From positions 124,001-188,000 of the forward strand of contig CAYPGR010000001.1 in NCBI GenBank assembly GCA_964410505.1: a stretch of 64,000 nt of DNA, in the 5' to 3' direction. Shown here piece after piece: positions 8,443 through 17,257 of this stretch (the stretch's first letter is position 1; each line of letters opens with the position of its first letter). The notes beneath the pieces were generated by a model, which was not told where the DNA came from, did not search any database, and was given only the letters and a program-made list of their open reading frames with translations. A program made the position numbers and the translations under genes. The DNA comes from UBA1361 sp041656375. Lineage in GTDB: Bacteria; Bacillota_I; Bacilli_A; RFN20; CAG-826.

Positions 8443-11400
8443 TTCGGTTATTTATGGTATCCCTCACAATCGCAACGATGGTCCGGACCAAGGTTGCATA
8501 AGCTTGGAACCAATCTCCTTTTTTAATTATTCTTACCTTAATTTTACCACTTGATGTCATAAATCGAATATTCGTAAAAATCGTCCCAATGCGGTTACTA
8601 AGACTGACGGCCGAGCCCGGAATATTTAAGAAAGCTTGTCCGGGAACAATGTCAATAAAGGTATCACCATCAATCACATCCTCAACATAATTGACTTTAC
8701 TGTTAATCATTAACTCAATTTGGCGTTTTAGAAACAAAATTTGGAGTGGTTTTGGTAGTTTCCCGTACATGTCGGTTACCTTTTGCTCCACTTCTTTTAA
8801 GGAAGTTAATTTTTTACTTTGTTTGATTTCTAGATACAAGTCGAATTTATCTGTTTTACTGGCGAATTGATCGGGAATATAAGCTTCAAGTCCGCTGATG
8901 TTGATGCTTCTTTCAACTGGTTCGCTACTAAGATTATATTTTTTCTCATTAATCGTATCTTGAAGCATTTTTAAATACATATCAATCCCAACACTATCAA
9001 TAAAACCTGATTGTTCCGAACCAAGAATGTCGCCTGCCCCGCGAATCATGAGGTCGCGTTGTGCAATTTTATACCCACTCCCAAGATCCGTAAATTCTTG
9101 GATTGCTTGGAGCCTTTTTTTCGCGTCATCATTCATTATTTTTTGCGGTTGATATAAAAGATAAGCATACGCAATGCGATTACCACGACCCACTCGTCCT
9201 TTTATTTGATAAAGCTGTGAGAGTCCAAATTGATCGGCGTTTTCGACAATAATTACGTTCGCATTGGGGACATCAATGCCATTTTCGATAATAGATGTCG
9301 CAACCAAAACATTGAGTTCATTGTTGTAAAACTCATTCATGACATCTTCGACTTCATTCCGATCCATTTGGCCATGAATCACACCCACTTTAGCGCCCGA
9401 GACCAACTTCGTAATACGATTAGCAACTTGATAAATTGATGCAATACGGTTATATAAATAAAAGACTTGGCCACTCCGACTAATTTCCCGCTCAATTAAT
9501 TCCTTGATGACATATTCATCGCGTTTAATGACATAGGTTTGGATGGGCATCCGCTCTTGAGGTGCGGTATTAATTTGACTAAGACCACGGATACCTAGAA
9601 GTGACATCTGTAAGGTGCGCGGGATTGGGGTGGCGCTGAGCGTTAAAACATCCACTCGTGCTTTCATCTTCTTAATAATCTCTTTTTGTTCAACTCCGAA
9701 CCGTTGTTCTTCATCGACGATGAGTAAACCGACATTTGATAATTCAAAATCAATACTGAAAAGGGCATGCGTTCCAATAAGGAGATGGATCTCTCCATTT
9801 TGATAACGGTTTATTATGTCCGTCTTCTCCCGTTGGGAAACAAGACGAGATATCATCGCCACTTTGACGCCAAAATTCGCAAACCGTTCTTTCGAAACTT
9901 CAAAGTGTTGACGGGCCAATAAAGTAGTTGGGCACAAAAAGAGAACCTGTTTACCACTGCTAATGGCTTTAAAGGCAGCACGCAGCGCAATTTCTGTTTT
10001 GCCAAAACCGACATCACCAGAAAGTAAACGATCCATAATAATAGGCTGTTCCATATCTGCTTTTATTTCCCGTAAAGCAATTTCTTGATCTTCAGTCAGC
10101 TCATAAGGAAAGCCAAGTTCAAACTCTTTTTGGAATTCATCATCTGTTGCAAAAGCGTAACCTTCGGTTTTCATTCGCGCGGCTTGGACTTCAATTAAGG
10201 CGTCCGCAATATCATTAATCTTCTCGTTGATTCTTGCTTTCGTTTTTGTCCATTCTTGACCACCAATTTTGTGAAGTTTAGGGGCGACTCCTTCGCGTCC
10301 GCTATATTTTCTAATCAGATGAATTTGTTCAAGTGGAATCGATAACTCTTCATTACCGGCATACTTAATTTTGATATAATCTTTTAACACGCCAAAAGAC
10401 AAGAAACTTTCAATGGCGATATATTGCCCAATCCCGTGGTACTCATGAACCACATAATCGCCAGGCGTTAATTGTTCATAACTACGAATGACACTCCCGG
10501 CCTTAAATCGCGCATTATAGCGCATCTCATTGCGGGTAATATTAAAGAGTTCTTTACTTGTAAAGATTGCCTTTTTGTAGGCATTTAACGCAAATCCGTG
10601 TGGGAAATACGCGTAGGTAATCACGATGTTACAAGCGCAATTTTCTTCTTCTAGTTTATAGGTTAGTTCAGCACTTTCTAAAAGTGTTTTCACTTGTTCT
10701 AACTGGGTATTATTATTAATTGAAAAGTAGATTTCATAACCGTCTTCTGCCATCTTCTTTACTTCGTAAATGAAATCATCTTTTGACCGAATACTTGGAA
10801 TTGGACTAATCCTTAACTCTGTTTCTTTACCATCTTCACTAAATTCTTTGGTCATGAAATTTGAATAAAGCAAAAGACGATCGTAATCTTGATAGAGTTT
10901 TAGATCGGGCAGTAAGTGATGTTTACGAACACTGTCGTGGACGAAGTGCTCAGCTTGTGACGTAATCAGCTCATAGGAAGCATGGAGTTGCGGTTCATTG
11001 GCAAACACAACTTTAGGATCTTTGATATAACTTAAAAAGTCATGTCGAAAATGCGGATGGAGCAATAAATATTTGCTGAGGGCGCTTTCGTCCCCGTCTA
11101 AATAAGTAGCGACTTGATGATCTAACCCAAGTCGAAAGAGTTCTTTTTCATTTTCATCATAGCCCTTTAGACTTTCATCAAAGAAGCGATTAATTTGTGA
11201 AAGTAGTTCTACTTTTTCTTCCTTACGGAGAACGCTTTCGGTGGCAGGAAGAATCGTTATCTTATCAAGTTGTGCAATCGACACTTGGGTACTTACATTA
11301 AAACGACGAATAGAGTCAATGACATCATCAAAGAATTCAACCCGTACCGGATAATCTTCGTTCGCACTAAAAAAGTCAACAATATCACCACGGGTCGCAA

Positions 11401-11902
11401 ATTGCATCGTTTGTTCAACATTTGCAACATTTTGGTACCCCATTTCGACAAGATGGGTGATAAACCGATTAATCGTTAAGGTATCACCGACTTTTAAATG
11501 TTTGATGAAGTTTGAAAAATAACTTGGTAAGAGTGTTGGTTTAAGCGCTGCTGAGAGATTGGCAACATAAATGTATTTCTTTCGGCCTTCAAGGGCTTTA
11601 TATAAGGTGAAGATCCGTTGCGCTTCAAGTTGTTTGGTCGCAGTTAGGATTTCCGTGAATAAAAGATCATCATTTGGATAAAAAAGAATATCATCGGGAT
11701 TGACAAACGTTTGCAGCGTCGAGATCAGTTTTTGGGCATTATAAAGATTATTCGTAATAATGACATAGTTCTCAGGCGCTTTCATGAACGCTTCCGAGAC
11801 AAGGAGGGCGGTTCCTACGATTTCCGACGTCAAAAAAACCTTGTCTTTTGCAAAGAAGGGGGGTGTATGCGGTTTAAAAATGTCATTGAAAATCTTAATC
11901 AC
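8429..11902 (-). CDS. mfd: transcription-repair coupling factor Mfd
   Basis: Large DNA translocase (1157 residues) that removes RNA polymerase stalled at lesions and recruits UvrA. Visible in order: a UvrB-homology N-terminal region, the CarD-like RNA-polymerase-interacting domain (GDYVVHEYHGIGQY, about 490-505), and a RecG-like helicase core. The core has Walker A LLSGDVGFGKTEIALRAAF (about 628-646), the DEEQRFG box and SATPIPRTL. The C-terminal TRCF domain follows. The start is a GTG at 11902 that overlaps the end of pth by 8 bases. AAGGAG lies about 16 bases upstream, farther than ideal. Confidence 0.97.
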   Translation of the reverse strand: MIKIFNDIFKPHTPPFFAKDKVFLTSEIVGTALLVSEAFMKAPENYVIITNNLYNAQKLISTLQTFVNPDDILFYPNDDLLFTEILTATKQLEAQRIFTLYKALEGRKKYIYVANLSAALKPTLLPSYFSNFIKHLKVGDTLTINRFITHLVEMGYQNVANVEQTMQFATRGDIVDFFSANEDYPVRVEFFDDVIDSIRRFNVSTQVSIAQLDKITILPATESVLRKEEKVELLSQINRFFDESLKGYDENEKELFRLGLDHQVATYLDGDESALSKYLLLHPHFRHDFLSYIKDPKVVFANEPQLHASYELITSQAEHFVHDSVRKHHLLPDLKLYQDYDRLLLYSNFMTKEFSEDGKETELRISPIPSIRSKDDFIYEVKKMAEDGYEIYFSINNNTQLEQVKTLLESAELTYKLEEENCACNIVITYAYFPHGFALNAYKKAIFTSKELFNITRNEMRYNARFKAGSVIRSYEQLTPGDYVVHEYHGIGQYIAIESFLSFGVLKDYIKIKYAGNEELSIPLEQIHLIRKYSGREGVAPKLHKIGGQEWTKTKARINEKINDIADALIEVQAARMKTEGYAFATDDEFQKEFELGFPYELTEDQEIALREIKADMEQPIIMDRLLSGDVGFGKTEIALRAAFKAISSGKQVLFLCPTTLLARQHFEVSKERFANFGVKVAMISRLVSQREKTDIINRYQNGEIHLLIGTHALFSIDFELSNVGLLIVDEEQRFGVEQKEIIKKMKARVDVLTLSATPIPRTLQMSLLGIRGLSQINTAPQERMPIQTYVIKRDEYVIKELIEREISRSGQVFYLYNRIASIYQVANRITKLVSGAKVGVIHGQMDRNEVEDVMNEFYNNELNVLVATSIIENGIDVPNANVIIVENADQFGLSQLYQIKGRVGRGNRIAYAYLLYQPQKIMNDDAKKRLQAIQEFTDLGSGYKIAQRDLMIRGAGDILGSEQSGFIDSVGIDMYLKMLQDTINEKKYNLSSEPVERSINISGLEAYIPDQFASKTDKFDLYLEIKQSKKLTSLKEVEQKVTDMYGKLPKPLQILFLKRQIELMINSKVNYVEDVIDGDTFIDIVPGQAFLNIPGSAVSLSNRIGTIFTNIRFMTSSGKIKVRIIKKGDWFQAYATLVRTIVAIVRDTINNRNETR

Positions 11903-12476
11903 TCGATTTTAAAACTTTCTCCTTCTTGTTATATTTTTTCATGACGGTATTAAAGTCGTGGCTTAGTAAATCACGAAGCGCTAAACTCGCTTTGGTAACC
12001 CCTTCTAAAAACAAGGTTCCTTCCTCGCCAGTTGGAACTTGAAGGACATGATCAATCCCATTGTAAAGTGGTTTTCCAATGCCAATTCGAATGCGCTTAA
12101 AGTTTTGACTACCAAGAAGATCAATAATATTTTGCATCCCATTTTGACCGCCAGAAGAACCTTCTTCTTTAAGCCGAATATTGCCGGGGGATAAATCCAT
12201 ATCATCATAAATAACAACGAGATCTTCAATATTTACTTTGTAAAAATTCATAACTTGAACAACCGCTTGCCCTGATAAATTCATAAATGTTTGTGGTTTC
12301 ACAAGAATAATGCGTTCGCCTTCGTAGACAAAACTTGTGTATAAAGACTTAAAGTCACTCTTATCGATTTCAACCTTGGCAAGTAGCGCAAAAGCGTCAA
12401 GCGCTAAAAAACCAGCGTTGTGTCGCGTGTTGATATACTTTGCACCAGGATTCCCTAAACCAACAAATACTTTCAT
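11895..12476 (-). CDS. pth: peptidyl-tRNA hydrolase
   Basis: Releases tRNA from prematurely dropped peptidyl-tRNA. It has 193 residues. The N-terminal motif FVGLGNPGAKYINTRHNAG (about 3-21) includes the catalytic His (18). KPQTFMNLSGQAV, DDMDL and GSSGGQNGMQNI are the other conserved segments. First gene of the pth-mfd-rqcP-tilS unit. The ATG at 12476 lacks a clear ribosome binding site. TATAAT (12491-12496, minus strand) sits 14 bases before it, so its leader would be only about 7 bases long. Confidence 0.96.
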   Translation of the reverse strand: MKVFVGLGNPGAKYINTRHNAGFLALDAFALLAKVEIDKSDFKSLYTSFVYEGERIILVKPQTFMNLSGQAVVQVMNFYKVNIEDLVVIYDDMDLSPGNIRLKEEGSSGGQNGMQNIIDLLGSQNFKRIRIGIGKPLYNGIDHVLQVPTGEEGTLFLEGVTKASLALRDLLSHDFNTVMKKYNKKEKVLKSSD

Positions 12477-12490
12477 AATTTAATCAATAA

Positions 12491-12496
12491 ATTATA
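12491..12496 (-). promoter_or_regulatory. -10 element of the pth operon promoter
   Basis: A perfect TATAAT on the minus strand, 14 bases before the pth ATG. The -35 region is poor. The implied leader is about 7 bases and contains no ribosome binding site. Confidence 0.5.
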
Positions 12497-12507
12497 TCAT
12501 TAATTTA

Positions 12508-12516
12508 TGGTATTAT
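12508..12516 (+). promoter_or_regulatory. extended -10 promoter of the DUF368 gene, possibly leaderless
   Basis: TGG followed by TATTAT (12511-12516) is an extended -10 element ending 7 bases before the ATG at 12524. The normal start point would fall at or next to the A of the ATG. No ribosome binding site is present. Confidence 0.5.
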
Positions 12517-12523
12517 TTGAGTT

Positions 12524-13474
12524 ATGAATAACTATATAAAAAGATTTATACAAGGCCTCCTCTTAGGATTTGCCCTCATCACTGCGATCGGTGGTGGCAC
12601 CATGGCTGTCTTAATTGGCGTCTATGACGATTTAATCAATGCTGTTTCGGATTTTAAAAAAGACCCGAAAACAGCATTAAAACTACTTGTCCCGATGGGA
12701 CTTGGTGGCATCGTTAGTATGGGTGCTCTCTTCTATCCAATCAAGTTGTTATTAGAACATTATCCCTTTATCACTGTTTCCTTTTTTGCAGGACTAACCA
12801 TAGGCGGTCTTCGGACTTTTAATCAAACCTTGAAGGGAAATTTTAACTGGAAAAACTTACTCCTCACTTTAATCGGTTTTATCTTTGTTTTTAGTCTCGG
12901 TGCTTTTACGTGGTTCTCCACCTTACACGCCGATCTCGTTAACATTGATATTCTCCAAATTATCCTGTTCTTCTTTGTCGCTTTTTTATCGATGGGCGGT
13001 CATGTCTCGCCAGGTATCTCGGGAACCTTTATTCTGATTGCTTTTGGGTATTACGAAGAACTCATTGATTTTATGTTCCGGATTGTTAAATTTGACTTTG
13101 TAAATGTTGGTTACGATTTAGGCGCTGGCTTTGCTTTTGTCATCGGATCACTCCTTGGCCTAATCGTGATTGCTAAGGTCTACAAATATTTCTTTGCCAA
13201 AAACCGTGTTAAAACAAACTTTACGATCTTGGGATTTATTATCGGTTCAATCACGATTGCATACTTTAATGGCAAAATTAAACCGGAATACGCAACCCTT
13301 AATGGCTTTGATATGCCAACCCTTCTTCTTTGTGCTGCCTCACTCCTTATTGGGACCGCAATCGCTTATGTATTATTTGGACTCGTGAACAAAAAAGAGC
13401 AAGCCGCTCTCCCTCATGAGAAAGATAAAGTAATCAAAAAGGCGGAAGAAAACCATGATGCTTTGGGAATATAG
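12524..13474 (+). CDS. DUF368 polyprenyl-phosphate transporter (PopT-like)
   Basis: Polytopic membrane protein, 316 residues, of the DUF368 family. Members (PopT) return undecaprenyl phosphate across the membrane for reuse in wall synthesis. The two internal repeats are visible: GGGTMAVLIGVYDDLINAV (about 23-41) and SPGISGTFILIAFGYYEELI (about 162-181). The first repeat lacks the PG that the second keeps. About eight hydrophobic segments are seen. The gene overlaps the next one, a PAP2 phosphatase, by 20 bases, which fits a role in lipid-carrier recycling. The transport role is taken from the family. Confidence 0.82.
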   Translation: MNNYIKRFIQGLLLGFALITAIGGGTMAVLIGVYDDLINAVSDFKKDPKTALKLLVPMGLGGIVSMGALFYPIKLLLEHYPFITVSFFAGLTIGGLRTFNQTLKGNFNWKNLLLTLIGFIFVFSLGAFTWFSTLHADLVNIDILQIILFFFVAFLSMGGHVSPGISGTFILIAFGYYEELIDFMFRIVKFDFVNVGYDLGAGFAFVIGSLLGLIVIAKVYKYFFAKNRVKTNFTILGFIIGSITIAYFNGKIKPEYATLNGFDMPTLLLCAASLLIGTAIAYVLFGLVNKKEQAALPHEKDKVIKKAEENHDALGI

Positions 13475-14075
13475 TTTTTTACGTTGGATTATTGAAAATT
13501 TACAGTCTCCTTTTATCTCGGAAATCATGAAAGTGATTACCGTTGCCGGTGAAGGCGCTGCCATCTTCTTTTTGATGTCGTTTATTATGCTTTTTTTCAA
13601 AAAAACAAGAAAAACCGGCATAGTTAGCATCATTGCGCTTATCCTAATCGCTGGGTTTAATAACTATGCGTTTAAATACATTGTGGCAAGACCGCGTCCC
13701 TTTTTACATCCCACGCTCAGCGCAGATGCCTTATGGCTAAATAATTATGTGCTCAATGTCTTTCGTCCTCAGAGCGCCTTTAATGATTTTCTGGTGCCTT
13801 CTTCTTATGCCTTTGTTTCTGGCCACACTTTAAGTGCCTTTATATGGGGTTTTATAGTCTCAATTTATCATAAAAAAGCAACGGCTTCTGCCCTTATCTT
13901 TAGCGCCTTAATGGCGTTTTCTCGGCTTTATCTTGGTTTCCATTATCCAACCGACGTTATCGCCGGTATTTTATGGGCATTGGTGACCGCTTTAGCCTTT
14001 ACTTATGTCGCAAATTACAATGAAGAAAAAGTCGTCACCTGGTGGAAAAATAGACGGCATCAAAAAACTAAATAA
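13455..14075 (+). CDS. PAP2-family membrane phosphatase, likely undecaprenyl-diphosphatase
   Basis: Integral membrane phosphatase of 206 residues with the three PAP2 signature pieces: KYIVARPRP (about 73-81), PSSYAFVSGHT (about 115-125, catalytic His) and SRLYLGFHYPTD (about 156-167). This family includes BcrC, which turns undecaprenyl diphosphate into the monophosphate, and PgpB. Overlap with the DUF368 transporter gene argues for undecaprenyl diphosphate as substrate, but phosphatidylglycerol phosphate cannot be excluded. A second ATG follows directly (13458). Five or six membrane segments are visible. Confidence 0.85.
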   Translation: MMLWEYSFLRWIIENLQSPFISEIMKVITVAGEGAAIFFLMSFIMLFFKKTRKTGIVSIIALILIAGFNNYAFKYIVARPRPFLHPTLSADALWLNNYVLNVFRPQSAFNDFLVPSSYAFVSGHTLSAFIWGFIVSIYHKKATASALIFSALMAFSRLYLGFHYPTDVIAGILWALVTALAFTYVANYNEEKVVTWWKNRRHQKTK

Positions 14076-14081
14076 ACCGTC

Positions 14082-14777
14082 ATGAGATTAGATCGCTTTT
14101 TAGCTAAAACCTTAGGCCACACCCGAACTGAAGTAAAGAAACTGATTCGAAATGGTCGAATCATGATCAATGGCACGGTTATAAAAACCGATGGCTTTCA
14201 AGTGCAAACAGCGGTTGACATCGTCACATTTGGTGATCAAGTTCTTGAGTACGAAGAATATCAGTACTATCTGATTAACAAACCAATGGGTTATGTCTGT
14301 GCGAATGAAGACAATCTTCATCCGACTATAATTGACTATGCCCCCGAATTTATCACTAACAAACTTCATACCGTTGGACGTTTAGACAAGGACACAACGG
14401 GTGCGCTTATGCTAACTAATGATGGTAAATTAACGCACCAACTGATTAGTCCAAAAAGTGAAGTACCAAAAGTTTACATGGCGACCCTTGATGGCAAAGT
14501 GACCGCCGATCTTATCGCTCCTTTTGCAGTCGGTTTCACGATTAACGATGAGTTTGTAACGTTACCCGCTACCCTTGAAATTATCGATGACAACACTGCA
14601 CGTGTCAGTGTTATTGAAGGAAAATATCATCAAATTAAACGGATGTTTGCCGCCTTTGGGCTCAAGGTAATTTCTTTACACCGTGAACGATTTGGACCGT
14701 TAGACGTTTTTGATCTTAAAATTGGCGAATACCGTAAACTCACTAAAAATGAAGTGAAGTTATTAATCAAAGATTAA
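14082..14777 (+). CDS. RsuA-family rRNA pseudouridine synthase
   Basis: Isomerises a specific rRNA uridine to pseudouridine. It has 231 residues: an N-terminal S4 RNA-binding domain (MRLDRFLAKTLGHTRTEVKK onward, about 1-60) and a catalytic domain with GRLDKDTTGALMLTNDG (about 99-115), containing the catalytic Asp. YHQIKRMFAAFG (about 185-196) is the family's C-terminal motif. Size and S4 domain fit the RsuA branch that acts on 16S rRNA, but the exact target cannot be read from sequence. It starts 6 bases after the PAP2 gene, so the three plus-strand genes are probably one transcript. Confidence 0.9.
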   Translation: MRLDRFLAKTLGHTRTEVKKLIRNGRIMINGTVIKTDGFQVQTAVDIVTFGDQVLEYEEYQYYLINKPMGYVCANEDNLHPTIIDYAPEFITNKLHTVGRLDKDTTGALMLTNDGKLTHQLISPKSEVPKVYMATLDGKVTADLIAPFAVGFTINDEFVTLPATLEIIDDNTARVSVIEGKYHQIKRMFAAFGLKVISLHRERFGPLDVFDLKIGEYRKLTKNEVKLLIKD

Positions 14778-14792
14778 TTCATATCTTTATAG

Positions 14793-14830
14793 ACCCTAAT
14801 TTGCTATAATTTGATACTAGGAACTAGGGT
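14793..14830 (+). promoter_or_regulatory. promoter and candidate operator of the TetR-ABC operon
   Basis: TATAAT (14805-14810) precedes the TetR gene. The -35 is poor. The -10 is flanked by ACCCTA (14793-14798) and TAGGGT (14825-14830). The expected start point lies in the palindrome CTAG-GAA-CTAG (14817-14827), with ACTAGG repeated directly. Such an arrangement is typical of an autoregulating TetR repressor site, but is inferred from symmetry alone. Confidence 0.4.
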
Positions 14831-14843
14831 AGGAAAAGTAGAT

Positions 14844-15437
14844 ATGTTTAAAGAAATAGAAAAAAAACGCACGAAGAAGGATGATATTTTAGATGCTGGC
14901 ATCCGTCTTTTTGCACGTGTTCCTTTTACAGAAATGACGATTGCCGCGGTAGCTCGTGAAGCTGGTTGCGGTCATAGTCTTGTTTATCACTACTTCCGTA
15001 ATGTCAATGTCCTTTATGATGAAGGCGTTAATCGTGTTTCAAATCACTTTCTGACGGTGATTAATCGCGTCGTTGCATTAAATGTCCCCGCTGAATTAAT
15101 CTTCGTCGGCATTGTTTCATCATTAGTTGAAGCCCTTAAAAAGCAACCTATGACTTTTTATTATGTCAATTTGATCGCCTATCGCCATGATGCGACTCCG
15201 CTTAATCCTGCGGTGGCGGCAGTCCAAGAACAATGGATGTCGATGCTCTTAAATATCGTCCGCAAAGGACAAAAAAATGGGCGGATTATTAGTATTTTGA
15301 CTGCTGAAGAAATCATTCGTGGCTTACAGACCAATTTCCGTGGGATTGTGAGTTCACAAATTCTCAGCGTTCCTGAAGAAAAAAACACATTCAAGGCATC
15401 TGATGTCTATTTGCCTTACTTGAAAGGAGTGCATTAA
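14844..15437 (+). CDS. TetR-family transcriptional regulator
   Basis: DNA-binding regulator, 197 residues from the ATG at 14844. The helix-turn-helix spans about residues 10-55 (ILDAGIRLFARVPFTEMTI, then AREAGCGHSLVYHYFRN). The C-terminal ligand domain is not recognisable beyond its helical look. A TTG at 14811 is in frame but lies upstream of the expected transcription start, so it cannot be used. The stop overlaps the first ABC gene (TAATG), and the regulator probably represses the whole TetR-ABC-ABC operon. The ligand is unknown. Confidence 0.85.
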   Translation: MFKEIEKKRTKKDDILDAGIRLFARVPFTEMTIAAVAREAGCGHSLVYHYFRNVNVLYDEGVNRVSNHFLTVINRVVALNVPAELIFVGIVSSLVEALKKQPMTFYYVNLIAYRHDATPLNPAVAAVQEQWMSMLLNIVRKGQKNGRIISILTAEEIIRGLQTNFRGIVSSQILSVPEEKNTFKASDVYLPYLKGVH

Positions 15438-17257
15438 TGTTTAAAATATACAAATTAGTCATCAAAAACTGGTGGCAATTATTAGTGATTGTTTTACTCG
15501 TCGCGGGTCAAACATTACTTCAACTTGAACTACCAGCTTATATTACGAATATCCAAAATATCGTGAATGCGGCTGGACCAGACGGCTTAACCATGACCCA
15601 AACCAATGAGATGTTGAAGGTCGGAGGTCTCATGGTGGGATTATCCGCGATCATCTTTCTTCTAGCTGCTGCCCAAGGTCTTTTAAATTCGCGCTTTGTG
15701 GCGATTCTTGGTAAAGAGGTGCGTAAAGCAACGTTTGTGAATGTTGAAAAATATTCCTTAAGTGACCTCAATGAATTTGGCACTGCAAGCTTATTAACGC
15801 GTATTACCAATGATACACGGGTGATTCAAAACTTTGCCTTTATGATTAACCGTGTCTTTGTGATGTCCCCAATCTTCTTGATTATTGGTTCCGTCAAATT
15901 ATTACGGATGGATCCGGTTTACTTCTATATTGTCTTAATCGCTTTACCCATTATTTTACTTATCATGGTCGTCACGTTTATTATTGCGTCCCCATTATTC
16001 GTGCAAATTCAACAACGTTTAGATTACGTGACCTTGCTTTTACGTGAAGGACTAACCGGCGTCCGTGTTATCCGTGCTTTTAACCAAGAAGAACGTGAAA
16101 AACGTTTCTTTAAGAAAGCCAATAAAGATATGACGGATATCATCATTAAGGTGAACAACGTGATGGCGATTGTCCAACCAGCCATTAATATCTTCTTTAA
16201 CCTCGCTTACTTTGCAATTTACTTTGTGGGCTTTGTGGTCCTCAATAACATGCTTAAAGGCGTCACTGCTTTTAATCCTGAAGTCCTTGGCCAAACAATG
16301 GAAGCCTCAATGTATGTTCAAAACATCATGATGTCTTTCCTCATGCTTAGCTTTACTTTTATTATGTTCCCACAAGCGTCCGCCAGTGCGAAACGGATTA
16401 ACCAAACCTTAGCCATTAAACCAACCATTAAAGATCCAGAAAACCCACTTGATATCCATGTGATTCAAAATAGTGAGGTGCGGTTTAATGATGTCAGTTT
16501 CACTTTTAGTGATCTCGATCATCCAACCCTTAAAAATATCAACTTTACGGCTAAACCCGGTACCGTGACCGCCATTGTCGGCTCAACTGGTTCTGGGAAA
16601 AGCTCCATTATCAATTTATTACCACGCTTCTTTGATGTTTCTAAAGGTGTCATTACCGTCGATAATCAAGATATCCGTCAGTTCAAAACAAATGACTTGC
16701 GAAGTATTATTGGCTTTGTTCCGCAAACGGCTGTCTTATTTAGCGGTACAATCCGTGATAACTTACGTTTTGGAAAAGATGATGCCACTGATGAAGAAAT
16801 TTGGGAGGCCCTGCGTGTTGCCCAAGCGTATGACTTTGTTTCTAAACTTGAATTACAACTGGATGCACCCGTCGCCCAAGGCGGAAAAAACTTTAGTGGT
16901 GGTCAAAAACAACGGTTAGCGATTGCCCGCGCTCTAGTCCGCAAACCAAAGATCTATGTTTTTGATGATTCCTTTAGCGCCCTCGATTTCCGAACCGATA
17001 TTCGCTTACGAACTGCGTTACGCACGTATGCTAAAGACGCGACCATCTTCGTGGTCGCCCAACGAGTAAGTTCGATTATGGATGCTTCCCAAATATTAGT
17101 CCTCGATGATGGGGTGGTCGTAGGTTTAGGTACCCATAGTGCCTTACTTAAGAATTGCCCTGTTTATCAAGAAATTGTGTCCTCACAACTGGATGCTGAT
17201 GAAATAAAAAAATCGCGCGATATGGTTAAAACCCTCGCGACGGAAGGAGGTAACTAA
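15437..17257 (+). CDS. ABC exporter half, degenerate ATPase site subunit
   Basis: Membrane-ATPase fusion of 606 residues: six membrane helices (about 1-330) and a nucleotide-binding domain (about 350-590). Walker A is GSTGSGKSS and the signature is FSGGQKQR. The Walker B region reads YVFDDSFSALD, with Asp in place of the catalytic Glu, and the switch His is replaced by Gln (VAQRVS). This is the usual picture for the first half of heterodimeric multidrug exporters such as LmrCD/BmrCD, where one ATP site is inactive. The next gene supplies the consensus half. Ribosome binding site AAAGGAG precedes the ATG at 15437. Confidence 0.93.
   Translation: MFKIYKLVIKNWWQLLVIVLLVAGQTLLQLELPAYITNIQNIVNAAGPDGLTMTQTNEMLKVGGLMVGLSAIIFLLAAAQGLLNSRFVAILGKEVRKATFVNVEKYSLSDLNEFGTASLLTRITNDTRVIQNFAFMINRVFVMSPIFLIIGSVKLLRMDPVYFYIVLIALPIILLIMVVTFIIASPLFVQIQQRLDYVTLLLREGLTGVRVIRAFNQEEREKRFFKKANKDMTDIIIKVNNVMAIVQPAINIFFNLAYFAIYFVGFVVLNNMLKGVTAFNPEVLGQTMEASMYVQNIMMSFLMLSFTFIMFPQASASAKRINQTLAIKPTIKDPENPLDIHVIQNSEVRFNDVSFTFSDLDHPTLKNINFTAKPGTVTAIVGSTGSGKSSIINLLPRFFDVSKGVITVDNQDIRQFKTNDLRSIIGFVPQTAVLFSGTIRDNLRFGKDDATDEEIWEALRVAQAYDFVSKLELQLDAPVAQGGKNFSGGQKQRLAIARALVRKPKIYVFDDSFSALDFRTDIRLRTALRTYAKDATIFVVAQRVSSIMDASQILVLDDGVVVGLGTHSALLKNCPVYQEIVSSQLDADEIKKSRDMVKTLATEGGN

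Noticed and set aside
14811..14843. TTG start adding 11 residues to the TetR regulator
   Set aside because: It lies upstream of the expected transcription start for TATAAT at 14805-14810.
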